A stretch of 12,092 nucleotides of DNA. It comes from JAVBUZ01 sp031554725 (GTDB lineage Bacteria; Bacillota; Clostridia; Lachnospirales; Lachnospiraceae). The notes beneath the pieces were generated by a model, which did no database searches, was not told the origin of the DNA, and saw nothing but the letters and a program-made list of their open reading frames with translations. The stretch is taken from contig JAVBUZ010000221.1 of the NCBI GenBank assembly GCA_031554725.1, positions 1 to 12,092 of the forward strand, read 5' to 3'. The position numbers and the translations under genes were made by a program. This document shows, one piece after another, positions 1 to 5,882 of this stretch (position 1 is its first letter; each line of letters begins with the position of its first letter).

Positions 1-24
1 TTTCTCATTCTGTGTAAAATTCAT
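1..24 (-). CDS. 5' end of a leftward gene (8 codons, truncated by window edge)
   Basis: On the minus strand an ATG at 24-22 opens a frame reading MNFTQNEK to the window edge. It is preceded by a near-ideal Shine-Dalgarno, GGAGGT at 36-31, with 6 nt spacing, which is why I accept it as a real start. Eight residues do not identify a product. The N-terminus loosely recalls small clostridial coat-F-like proteins, but that is only an impression. The 188-nt stretch upstream holds a possible promoter and the terminator of the preceding small gene, so this gene appears to have its own transcript. Confidence 0.6.
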
Positions 25-78
25 AGTGAAACCTCCGTTTGATTTTGGTGTTTTTCATCCGTCCAAGATGATACCTTA

Positions 79-107
79 ATCTTACTGCGAGGTTTCTTTT
101 TATTCAA
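79..107 (-). promoter_or_regulatory. Possible sigma-A promoter for the truncated leftward gene
   Basis: Minus strand: TTGAAT (107-102), 17-nt spacer, TAAGAT (84-79). Each hexamer matches consensus at 4 of 6 positions with ideal spacing, and the site lies about 55 nt upstream of the ATG at 24. It sits downstream of the hairpin at 165-192, so it would start a new transcript. AT-rich DNA yields such matches by chance, hence low confidence. Confidence 0.3.
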
Positions 108-161
108 TTGGCGTTATTTCCGAATTACAGGAATGCTCCTATAATTTGTTTTTTACAACAC

Positions 162-192
162 AAAAGCAGGTGTCATACACATGACACCTGCT
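162..192 (-). terminator. Rho-independent terminator of the Cys-rich peptide gene
   Basis: A perfect 12-bp inverted repeat (165-176 with 181-192; arm AGCAGGTGTCAT) with a 4-nt loop. Read on the minus strand it is followed by TTT at 164-162 (four T counting the last stem base). It lies 22 nt past the stop of the 36-residue ORF. The plus-strand side has no T-run, so it works leftward only. The U-tract is short, but the stem is long and perfect. Confidence 0.75.
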
Positions 193-214
193 CAAAGTAA
201 AACATCTTAGTTAC

Positions 215-325
215 TTATACTTCGAAACATAATGCATATGAATGATTGATTATACTTATACATGCAGACTTATAGCAGCAACACATCATACACATTTTTT
301 CAAATCTACCAACTAATTTCTTCAT
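215..325 (-). CDS. Small cysteine-rich peptide, 36 aa, function unknown
   Basis: The ORF starts at ATG 325-323 and ends at TAA 217-215. It begins MKKLVGRFEKMCMMCCC and ends SYALCFEV. Six of 36 residues are cysteine (positions 12, 15, 16, 17, 22 and 33), with a CxxCCC cluster. The N-terminus is basic; residues 22-27 are mildly hydrophobic, but there is no convincing signal peptide or membrane helix. The case for a real gene is its complete set of signals: promoter TTGACA-N17-TATAAT, a leader of about 47 nt, SD AAAGGAG with 8-nt spacing, then a perfect hairpin 22 nt after the stop. An ATG-CAA-TGA mini-ORF overlaps the start codon, but its ATG is too close to the SD. I do not recognise the family. 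It could bind metal, be a modified peptide or act as a leader. Existence is fairly well supported; function is unknown. Confidence 0.7.
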   Translation of the reverse strand: MKKLVGRFEKMCMMCCCYKSACISIINHSYALCFEV

Positions 326-378
326 TGCATTATCTCCTTTCTTTTTCCTAGTAAACTAATATGTTTTGTATGATATGG

Positions 379-407
379 ATTATATTACCTTTTATTTCCC
401 ATGTCAA
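379..407 (-). promoter_or_regulatory. Consensus sigma-A promoter of the Cys-rich peptide gene
   Basis: Minus strand: a perfect -35 TTGACA (407-402), exactly 17 nt, and a perfect -10 TATAAT (384-379). The predicted start is near 372, leaving a leader of about 47 nt before the ATG at 325. A 12/12 consensus match with optimal spacing suggests strong, possibly constitutive expression. It is divergent from the antitoxin promoter, with the two -35 elements 32 bp apart. Confidence 0.85.
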
Positions 408-439
408 TAGGTTTTTTTAATTATATTTCTTTTTTTTAG

Positions 440-468
440 TTGTATTTCTTTTTAAAACTGCATATAAT
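440..468 (+). promoter_or_regulatory. Promoter of the AbrB/PIN toxin-antitoxin operon
   Basis: TTGTAT (440-445), 17-nt spacer, perfect TATAAT (463-468). Predicted start is about 475, which falls inside the palindrome at 471-490, giving a leader of about 48 nt before the ATG at 523. The -35 matches consensus at only 3 of 6 positions. Confidence 0.6.
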
Positions 469-470
469 AA

Positions 471-490
471 AAGTAGGGGTTTCCCTACTT
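471..490. promoter_or_regulatory. Palindromic candidate operator at the antitoxin transcription start
   Basis: A perfect 8-bp inverted repeat, AAGTAGGG (471-478) and CCCTACTT (483-490), around GTTT. It begins 2 bp after the -10 and covers the predicted transcription start. AbrB-type antitoxins commonly repress their own operons through palindromes in this position, so autoregulation is the natural inference. The alternative is a short hairpin at the 5' end of the mRNA affecting stability. Confidence 0.55.
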
Positions 491-522
491 ATCCAACTTT
501 AAAATTAAGGAGGTATATATCT

Positions 523-795
523 ATGTTAGCAACGACCTTTGTTGACAATGCCAAAGTAATGGCAAAAGGGCAGGTTACTATTCCCAAAGATGTACGTGAA
601 GTACTTGGTGTATCAAGCGGAGACAGAATATCTTTTATTGTAGAGGGTAAAAATGTAAAGATTGTCAACTCTGCTATTTATGCCATGCAAGTGCTTCAAG
701 CTGAAATGGATGGTGAAGCTAAACGCACTGGTTTAACTTCTGATGATGATGTTATTGCTTTGGTTAAAGAACTAAGAAATGAGGATAATACATGA
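523..795 (+). CDS. AbrB/MazE/SpoVT-type antitoxin of a PIN toxin pair
   Basis: A 90-residue protein. Residues about 10-51 form a swapped-hairpin AbrB domain, recognisable from AKGQVTIPKDVREVLGV followed by SGDRISFIVEG. Residues about 52-90 are helical and acidic, the usual toxin-binding tail. Known role of the family: bind the cognate toxin to neutralise it, and bind the operon's promoter DNA to repress it. The start is fixed by AAGGAGGT (507-514) 8 nt upstream of the ATG. The stop TGA overlaps the toxin's ATG (ATGA at 792-795), so the two are translationally coupled, with antitoxin made first. A palindrome at 471-490 is a plausible autoregulatory site. The codon pattern looks somewhat more AT-rich than the neighbours, compatible with a mobile module. 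The family assignment is confident; antitoxin activity is inferred from pairing. Confidence 0.9.
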   Translation: MLATTFVDNAKVMAKGQVTIPKDVREVLGVSSGDRISFIVEGKNVKIVNSAIYAMQVLQAEMDGEAKRTGLTSDDDVIALVKELRNEDNT

Positions 796-1211
796 GAATT
801 TTAATTGATACAAATGTACTCATTTCTGCTGCTCTAAACTCTAGCGGCATTCCATTTCATGCATATATTAAAGCTACTTCTTATCCAAATCATGGTTTAA
901 TTTGTGAACAAAATGTAGATGAAATGAAACGAATTTTCCATAAAAAATTTCCAGCTTACATGAACTCATTAAATCGTTTCCTTTCTACTGCATTACTAAC
1001 GCTTGAACTTGTACCAATACCTTCAGAGACTCTTGATGCTGAAGCTCTTATACGAGATATAAATGACCGCCCTATTTTAAGGGCCGCAATTATGGCTAAC
1101 GCCGATATTATTCTCACTGGCGACAAGGATTTCCTTGAATCTTGTATTCGAGCCCCAGCAATCATGAGTCCATCCACATTTATAAATGAATACAATTCTT
1201 TCCATTCATAA
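792..1211 (+). CDS. PIN-domain toxin (putative ribonuclease, VapC-like)
   Basis: A 139-residue PIN-domain protein of the 'putative toxin-antitoxin system toxin component, PIN family' type. The N-terminus MRILIDTNVLISA carries the first metal-binding aspartate (D6). Other candidate acidic residues are E44 in VDEMKRIF, D92 in NDRPILRAA, and D111/D113 in LTGDKDFLE, so the Mg-dependent nuclease site looks intact. Known PIN toxins cut tRNA or other RNA and arrest translation; the target here cannot be read from sequence. The start overlaps the antitoxin stop by 4 nt (ATGA), so no separate SD is required. No hairpin terminator is visible in the 102 nt between its stop and the convergent amidase gene. 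Length is normal for the family and no disruption is seen. Confidence 0.9.
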   Translation: MRILIDTNVLISAALNSSGIPFHAYIKATSYPNHGLICEQNVDEMKRIFHKKFPAYMNSLNRFLSTALLTLELVPIPSETLDAEALIRDINDRPILRAAIMANADIILTGDKDFLESCIRAPAIMSPSTFINEYNSFHS

Positions 1212-1313
1212 GCTATCTATTATTCTTAAATTTTATGCCTTCTAAATATTTTCCAACCCAGCTACCATTAAACTTAAAATACATAGACATTACATTCTCA
1301 AGCAAATTTCATA

Positions 1314-2786
1314 TTAGAACTGCACTGGATCAACCTCAGGTGTCAGTGGTTCCATTTTATATTCTGGAAATTGATCTAATAGCTGCTCTAGGCAAGCTGC
1401 TGTAGCAGATACCGTATCATGGGCCAGCATAACTACTTTTTTCCTTCCCCGTGTGCTCTCCTTAGCATGCTTTAACAGTTTTTCTGGTTCTGGTTTTTTC
1501 ACTGCATCCTCTAGCTCTGCATTCCAGTCAAAATAAACAAATCCTCTATCTTCCATTTCTTTTATAATGTCCTCATATACTTTTTTGTTGTAGGCATTAA
1601 TGCTTCCCCCTGGAAAACGAAATAGCCAAGCTTCCACCCCTGTCACTTCATAAACGATTCTTCTAGCTTCTTCAAAATCTGCCACATAGCTATCCACATC
1701 TGCATATATTTCACGATACTCGTGGCTGTTACAATGTATACCAATGGTGTGCCCCTCCTCTACAATACGTTTTGCAATTTCTGGATACTTAAGAACATTT
1801 TCGCCAACCACAAAAAAAGTAGCTTTCATGCTTCTCTCCTTCAATATGTCTAGTATTGCAACCGTATTTTCCTTTGATGGACCATCATCAAAGGTTAGAT
1901 ACATGGTCTTTGGATAAAAATATAGTTCAATACCTTGGGCAATGCCTTCCGCAAGCTTCTCTTGATATTCTAACGTGAGCAAAAGCTCCCGCTCTGCTTT
2001 GTTAGATATGAACCCTGTTTCGATTAAACAAGCTGGCGTGGAAGTTTCCCTAAGTACATAAAGTTCTGCACTTTCACGTAGTTCACGATCCTTGGCGTCA
2101 GCTACTCCTAGTGTCTGCTGATGAACTAAACTTGCTAATCTCTTACTATTTCCAGATGAATCCTGACAGTACCAGGTTTCTATTCCTTGAGGCTCCTTTG
2201 ACTCTAAGCAGGCATTTTGGTGGATACTGATAAAAATATCTGCCTTAGCTCCTTCTGCCATTTGTACCCTCTCTTCAAGTGTCACGCTACTATCCTGTTC
2301 TCTAGTCATCGCAACCTCAAATCCCATTTCCATTAGGCGTTCCTTAAGCATAACTGCAATGCTCAAATTTATTTCTTTTTCCAAAATTGCTTCTCTACTA
2401 CAGCCCTCGTCTGTTCCGCCATGCCCCGGGTCGATAACAATTTTGGGTGCCTTAGGACCTTCCTCTATTTCTTCTATGTATGAATCGCCGCCAGACACTA
2501 TGTCCTCTCGTATTGTCATTTCTGGTTCGGGTATTTCTGATTGAAACCCCGACTGATTTTGTATTTCTTCTACCCCTTGTACCCCAAACTCAAATCCCAT
2601 GATGAAGAATAGTCCTAGTCCCTCTAAACCAAGGATTGCAGCCAATATTAAGCTACGTAAGAAAAAGTTTCTCTTACTCCTTCTTACCTGTGGATAACAT
2701 CTTACCAATTTCACCGCCCTATGGCGTCTTGCCATTATTGCTCTTCTTCTAAAATTACCTTGTCCTATCGTTAAGCTTCCGTACAT
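1314..2786 (-). CDS. Membrane-anchored bifunctional wall enzyme: Amidase_3 fused to NodB polysaccharide deacetylase
   Basis: A 490-residue protein. It has a basic cytoplasmic tail (1-44), one membrane helix (about 45-65), an acidic linker (about 70-113), an Amidase_3 domain (about 114-290) and a NodB deacetylase domain (about 294-480). Amidase site: H122 in DPGHGG, E136 in EKEINL, H189 in SIHQNA, catalytic E256 in CLIETGF. Deacetylase motifs: TFDDGPS (D300/D301), HCNSH (H351, H355), RFPGGS (R390), DW (420-421), AHD (H456). All expected residues are present, so both halves should be active: cleavage of N-acetylmuramoyl-L-alanine bonds and de-N-acetylation of glycan, outside the membrane. The start is chosen for AAGGGG 7 nt upstream of ATG 2786; an internal Met18 lacks an SD. 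Only 26 nt separate the start from a terminator-like hairpin, beyond which lie the 11-bp repeats. CwlD plus PdaA in Bacillus provide the same pair of activities, on separate proteins. Confidence 0.92.
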   Translation of the reverse strand: MYGSLTIGQGNFRRRAIMARRHRAVKLVRCYPQVRRSKRNFFLRSLILAAILGLEGLGLFFIMGFEFGVQGVEEIQNQSGFQSEIPEPEMTIREDIVSGGDSYIEEIEEGPKAPKIVIDPGHGGTDEGCSREAILEKEINLSIAVMLKERLMEMGFEVAMTREQDSSVTLEERVQMAEGAKADIFISIHQNACLESKEPQGIETWYCQDSSGNSKRLASLVHQQTLGVADAKDRELRESAELYVLRETSTPACLIETGFISNKAERELLLTLEYQEKLAEGIAQGIELYFYPKTMYLTFDDGPSKENTVAILDILKERSMKATFFVVGENVLKYPEIAKRIVEEGHTIGIHCNSHEYREIYADVDSYVADFEEARRIVYEVTGVEAWLFRFPGGSINAYNKKVYEDIIKEMEDRGFVYFDWNAELEDAVKKPEPEKLLKHAKESTRGRKKVVMLAHDTVSATAACLEQLLDQFPEYKMEPLTPEVDPVQF

Positions 2787-2812
2787 AATATTGCCCCTTT
2801 TCTCCAGACGCT

Positions 2813-2857
2813 AAAAAGCTCCTGTGTTACTGTTTAATATCAGTCTACACAGGAGCT
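2813..2857 (-). terminator. Rho-independent terminator/attenuator between the two-component operon and the amidase gene
   Basis: Perfect 11-bp arms 2847-2857 and 2817-2827 (AGCTCCTGTGT / ACACAGGAGCT), with an inner 4-bp ACTG/CAGT extension and an 8-nt AT loop. Read leftward it runs into TTTTT (2817-2813). It lies 102 nt past the stop of the membrane-protein gene and only 26 nt before the amidase start. It therefore either ends the upstream operon, with the amidase having its own promoter, or acts as an attenuator in the amidase leader. No T-run follows on the plus strand. Confidence 0.75.
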
Positions 2858-2864
2858 ACATCAA
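2836..2864 (-). promoter_or_regulatory. Possible activator-dependent promoter of the amidase gene, inside the hairpin
   Basis: Minus strand: TTGATG (2864-2859), part of the last 11-bp repeat, then 17 nt, then GATATT (2841-2836) in the hairpin loop; TATTAA (2839-2834) is an overlapping alternative at 19 nt. Both hexamers match only 4 of 6, as expected for a promoter needing an activator. Transcripts would start near 2829, after the hairpin's first arm, so they could not form the terminator. This is a weak match kept because it explains the layout. Confidence 0.3.
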
Positions 2865-2945
2865 AATATCATATTTTTCACGTCATAAAGGCATATTATT
2901 CACATCAAAAATCCATATTTTTTACATCAAAATTGCATCACACCT
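2858..2945 (-). repeat. Eight tandem 11-bp direct repeats (22-bp higher period), candidate response-regulator operator
   Basis: The trinucleotide CAT (once CGT) occurs on the plus strand at 2859, 2870, 2881, 2892, 2903, 2914, 2925 and 2936, exactly 11 bp apart. Minus-strand 11-mers alternate between types like AAAAAATATGG / GAATAATATGC / GAAAAATATGA and types like ATTTTTGATGT / CTTTATGACGT / TATTTTGATGT, giving a 22-bp superperiod with units starting at 2858, 2880, 2902 and 2924. The array fills the gap between the operon's last gene and the hairpin, ending exactly at it. PhoB/OmpR-family regulators bind 11-bp direct repeats on one helix face, and such a regulator is encoded 2.3 kb upstream. 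The phased A/T tracts should also bend the DNA. The repeat structure is directly seen; the binding role is inferred. Confidence 0.85.
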
Positions 2946-2959
2946 TTTTAATCATTTTA

Positions 2960-3790
2960 CTACTTGGAAATCTTTAAAAATAGTTCATTTATGCCTTCAT
3001 AAAAGCCAATTGTTACAATGGTATATCCGCCCTCCATACCTGCGAAACGATACTTTTTAAAATGGGGGGTAGTCTCCGCAAGGGGATTCACTGGTTCATA
3101 AGCTTCCCATGCTTCTAATCCCATATATTCGCTCCATTTTTCAATAATCTCATCTGGATTTATATCCTCCCAAGTCATTTCCGTGCGAACATAAAATCCA
3201 TACAATTTACCTGTGTCAGCATCAATATAAGCATCTAATAGTTTATTTTCTTTCTTGGCATTTTGTGTTCCTGTAGAAAGCTCCACCTTCCATACCAGTA
3301 CATTATTTCTCGGTTGAGGCACATCAATTGCCGAGTAGAGCACCGCACTGTGGGTCGATGTCTTGGTATCTTTGATTGTCTTTGGTAGAATACCTAATTC
3401 CTTAAGTGTCTTCAGCTCTTGATTACATGCCGCAAAAATCTCTTCATCTGTTATTTCTCTGCCCGTTCCATCCTTATGGCTGACAACAAAAGCATAGGTA
3501 CCCGTGAGCTCTTGATATTCCATATCATTGGAATTCATTCTGGTCATGGCACTAAGCTCGCTTTCTGGTAGTATCTGATTACTAAGGCACTTAGACAATA
3601 GATATAGCTTCTCATTACTGCTCATAGAATAACGATATCCTTCTGTCCCCATCTCCATTGACTCCACAGTAATTTGATCTAAAATTCTACCATCCTTGTA
3701 CTGTGCCAGCTTCTCTGGTCCCCATACTGCTAACGCCATAATTAAGCATGCCACTAGCATAAAAATAAAATTCATTTTATTCTTTTTCAC
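2960..3790 (-). CDS. Membrane-anchored extracytoplasmic protein of the two-component operon, function unknown
   Basis: A 276-residue protein with one N-terminal membrane helix (about residues 7-23, NFIFMLVACLIMALAVW) and a soluble domain of about 250 residues outside the membrane. Near the C-terminus, the run AYIDADTGKLYGFYV resembles the beta-strand/turn of PepSY-like domains. I do not recognise a named family. The start is GTG at 3790-3788, preceded by AAGGAGG with 6-nt spacing; an upstream ATG at 3817 has no comparable site and would extend the overlap. The gene overlaps the histidine kinase by 14 nt, so it is coupled to it. In WalRK operons the kinase is followed by YycH/YycI, single-helix proteins with PepSY-like folds that modulate the kinase. 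Size, topology and position here are analogous, so a kinase-modulator role is a reasonable guess, not a homology claim. Confidence 0.85.
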   Translation of the reverse strand: MKKNKMNFIFMLVACLIMALAVWGPEKLAQYKDGRILDQITVESMEMGTEGYRYSMSSNEKLYLLSKCLSNQILPESELSAMTRMNSNDMEYQELTGTYAFVVSHKDGTGREITDEEIFAACNQELKTLKELGILPKTIKDTKTSTHSAVLYSAIDVPQPRNNVLVWKVELSTGTQNAKKENKLLDAYIDADTGKLYGFYVRTEMTWEDINPDEIIEKWSEYMGLEAWEAYEPVNPLAETTPHFKKYRFAGMEGGYTIVTIGFYEGINELFLKISK

Positions 3791-5195
3791 AAGGAACCTC
3801 CTTATCTGGAAGGACAAACTGGATACAGGTTCCTTTGCCTACCATACTTTCTATTGTTAATTCGCTTTGATGTAAATATAGGATTTCTGCACATAACGCC
3901 AGTCCTAATCCAGCGCCATTTCGACTACGCGAACGAGATTTATCCACCATATAAAAGGCCTGCGTTACCTTTTTCAAATCTTCTTCTGGAATTCCAGTTC
4001 CATGATCCCTTACTTCAAATTGGTAACCAGTATCTAATACTCTTCCATAAACCTCAATTGTATTTCCAGGTTCAGAAGCCTTACACGCATTGTCAATTAG
4101 ATTTAGTAAGACAGATTTTAATAGGTCTATTTCTGCTTTTACTTTACCCTGTTCAAAAGAAAATATAAATTTCATTTCTACATTTTCTCTGTACATATCT
4201 TCTAAATAATGAAAGATAGCTTCTGCCTCCACTTGTTGTAGCTTAATACTCTCCTGCTTGGTAACAATAATGTCTAACAAGCGAAAGGACATGGCCTCCA
4301 AACGTTTTCCTTCTGTGTAAATGTAATTGGAAGATAAAAAATGCTTTTCTTCATCTAGCTTACGAGAACGAAGCAAATCTGCATATCCTATAATTGCCGT
4401 TAAAGGTGTTTTAAGCTCATGCGCAAAGGCGGCAATAAATTCCTCTCTTGCCTGAATCTCGTCCTTTAGCTGGTCTATATTTACCTCCAGTGCCTTGGCC
4501 ATTTGATTGAAATCCGTGGTTAAGGCTCCTAGCTCATCATTGCTTACCCTTTTTGCACGGTAACCGTAATCACCCTCTGCCATTTTACCGGTAGCCTTAC
4601 CCAATAATCGGATTGGTCTGGTCAACCAGCTTGCCAAAAAGAACATAACCACTGCACTACAAAAAAGCATCACTAAGGTTACCTTTCGGTACATCGAAAA
4701 TCCCAGTGTTCTTTCTTCAAATACCTCTGTTACATCCTTCATTGTTTCTAAATATAAGGTTCTATTTAATGCACTTACCTGAATTCCTGTCTGAATATAA
4801 TAATGTTCCTGCCTTTGTATCACTCGGTAGCTTCGGGTGTCTTGTTCAATCTCTTGCAGCAATAGCTCATCCTCAGCAAAGCCATCGCTAACATAGATAA
4901 TGCCACCCTCTTCATTTGACAAACGAAGTAAGCGCCCCGTGTCCTGTCCACTAATTTCTAGCTTGGAGCCGATTTGTTCTACAACGGTATCTTGCAATAT
5001 GTCATATTTGGATGGTACATTAAGAGCCGCCGTTTCAAAAGCAAATTGGAGAATATAACTATCATCCATAGCCTGCTTAATTTCTCTTTCTAGTGCTGTC
5101 TCAAATACAAAGTTTACAAAAAAGTAGCCACTTATCCCAAATGCCGCCGCCATAATAATAACCGTACATAGTAAGATTTTATATGAAAATTTCAT
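3777..5195 (-). CDS. Sensor histidine kinase, partner of the PhoB-type regulator
   Basis: A 472-residue transmembrane kinase. The first helix is about 7-29, an extracytoplasmic sensor region about 30-170 with no recognised PAS or Cache motif, the second helix about 172-191, then HAMP (about 192-244), HisKA and HATPase_c. Phosphoacceptor H259 is in AAFAHELKTPLTAIIGYADL. The N box is LLNLIDNACKAS (N365, N369), the G1 box RDHGTGIPEED (D397), an F-box-like FYMVDKSRSR and G2 GAGLGLAL (427-434). All catalytic elements are present. It phosphorylates the response regulator encoded 27 nt upstream in the same operon. SD: AAAGGA just before ATG 5195. The stop lies inside the next gene (14-nt overlap). 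The signal is unknown; co-transcribed exported proteins on both sides suggest an envelope cue. Confidence 0.95.
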   Translation of the reverse strand: MKFSYKILLCTVIIMAAAFGISGYFFVNFVFETALEREIKQAMDDSYILQFAFETAALNVPSKYDILQDTVVEQIGSKLEISGQDTGRLLRLSNEEGGIIYVSDGFAEDELLLQEIEQDTRSYRVIQRQEHYYIQTGIQVSALNRTLYLETMKDVTEVFEERTLGFSMYRKVTLVMLFCSAVVMFFLASWLTRPIRLLGKATGKMAEGDYGYRAKRVSNDELGALTTDFNQMAKALEVNIDQLKDEIQAREEFIAAFAHELKTPLTAIIGYADLLRSRKLDEEKHFLSSNYIYTEGKRLEAMSFRLLDIIVTKQESIKLQQVEAEAIFHYLEDMYRENVEMKFIFSFEQGKVKAEIDLLKSVLLNLIDNACKASEPGNTIEVYGRVLDTGYQFEVRDHGTGIPEEDLKKVTQAFYMVDKSRSRSRNGAGLGLALCAEILYLHQSELTIESMVGKGTCIQFVLPDKEVPCEKE

Positions 5196-5222
5196 GTAAT
5201 TCCTTTCCGCTTAAATTGTGCA

Positions 5223-5882
5223 CTAATCTTCTATTTCCAAGCGATAACCTATCTTATATACTGCTACTAGATTATCTTCCCAGCCCATTTTCCTACGAAG
5301 TCTTTGTACATGTAGGTCAAGGGTTCGGCTATCTGCAAAGTATTCGTCTCCCCACACTTTTTCATATAACCTCTCTCTAAAAAGAGCTATATTTTTATTT
5401 CGCATGAATAATACCAATAGCCCATATTCTTTATTCGTTAGCACCACAGGCTTTCCCTCTCTTGTTGCCGTTCTTGCTTCCGTGTCTACCACTATTTGAC
5501 CTGCCTGCAATAAACGCTGGGCTTTATTATATCTTCGAAGCACCACCTCGACTCTGGCGATTAGCTCCACCACATCAAACGGCTTTACTAAATAGTCCTC
5601 CGCACCAAGCTTTAACCCCTTTACGCGATCTCTTACCTCATGCTTTGCCGTAATAAAGATAACAGGAATCTTAAGAGGTCTTATATACTCCATAATATCG
5701 TAGCCATCTGCTCCTGGCAGCATGACATCTAGTAATATGAGGTCATATTGTTCTTGTTCAATTAAATCTATCGCCTCAAGTCCATCCTGTACCGACTTGC
5801 ATTGATATCCCGCATCGGTCAAATTTATATCAATTAAATCACAAATTGGTTTTTCATCATCTACTATTAGTATCCTAATCAT
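5223..5882 (-). CDS. OmpR/PhoB-family response regulator
   Basis: A 219-residue two-domain regulator. The receiver domain (about 1-115) has acidic pair D8/D9 in IVDDE, phosphoacceptor D52 in LLDVMLPGADG, T78 and K100 in LVKPFD. The C-terminal winged helix (about 125-217) contains LTNKEYGLLVLFMRN, a recognition-helix region around DSRTLDLHVQRLRRKMG and the wing YKIGYRLE. It is phosphorylated by the kinase encoded just downstream and binds DNA, typically as a head-to-tail dimer on direct repeats about 11 bp apart. Its ATG overlaps the stop of the preceding secreted-protein gene by 8 nt and lacks a strong SD of its own, so translation is probably coupled. The eight-unit 11-bp array at 2858-2945 is the obvious candidate target, and a weaker two-unit match lies in the operon's own promoter region (7046-7067). 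Confidence 0.95.
   Translation of the reverse strand: MIRILIVDDEKPICDLIDINLTDAGYQCKSVQDGLEAIDLIEQEQYDLILLDVMLPGADGYDIMEYIRPLKIPVIFITAKHEVRDRVKGLKLGAEDYLVKPFDVVELIARVEVVLRRYNKAQRLLQAGQIVVDTEARTATREGKPVVLTNKEYGLLVLFMRNKNIALFRERLYEKVWGDEYFADSRTLDLHVQRLRRKMGWEDNLVAVYKIGYRLEIED

Noticed and set aside
956..1195. Minus-strand 79-codon frame opposite the PIN toxin
   Set aside because: Antisense to an intact conserved gene, no SD and no known motif.
2858..2945. Repeat array as a small CRISPR
   Set aside because: The period is 22 bp with no spacer sequences and an 11-bp substructure; it does not resemble repeat-spacer units.
2824..3060. Plus-strand 78-codon frame across the repeat array and the end of the membrane-protein gene
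   Set aside because: No SD, overlaps the 11-bp array, the hairpin and a well-supported minus-strand gene; its composition simply reflects the repeats.
3791..3817. Upstream ATG at 3817 as start of the membrane protein
   Set aside because: No good SD and a 41-nt overlap with the kinase, whereas GTG 3790 has AAGGAGG at 6 nt.
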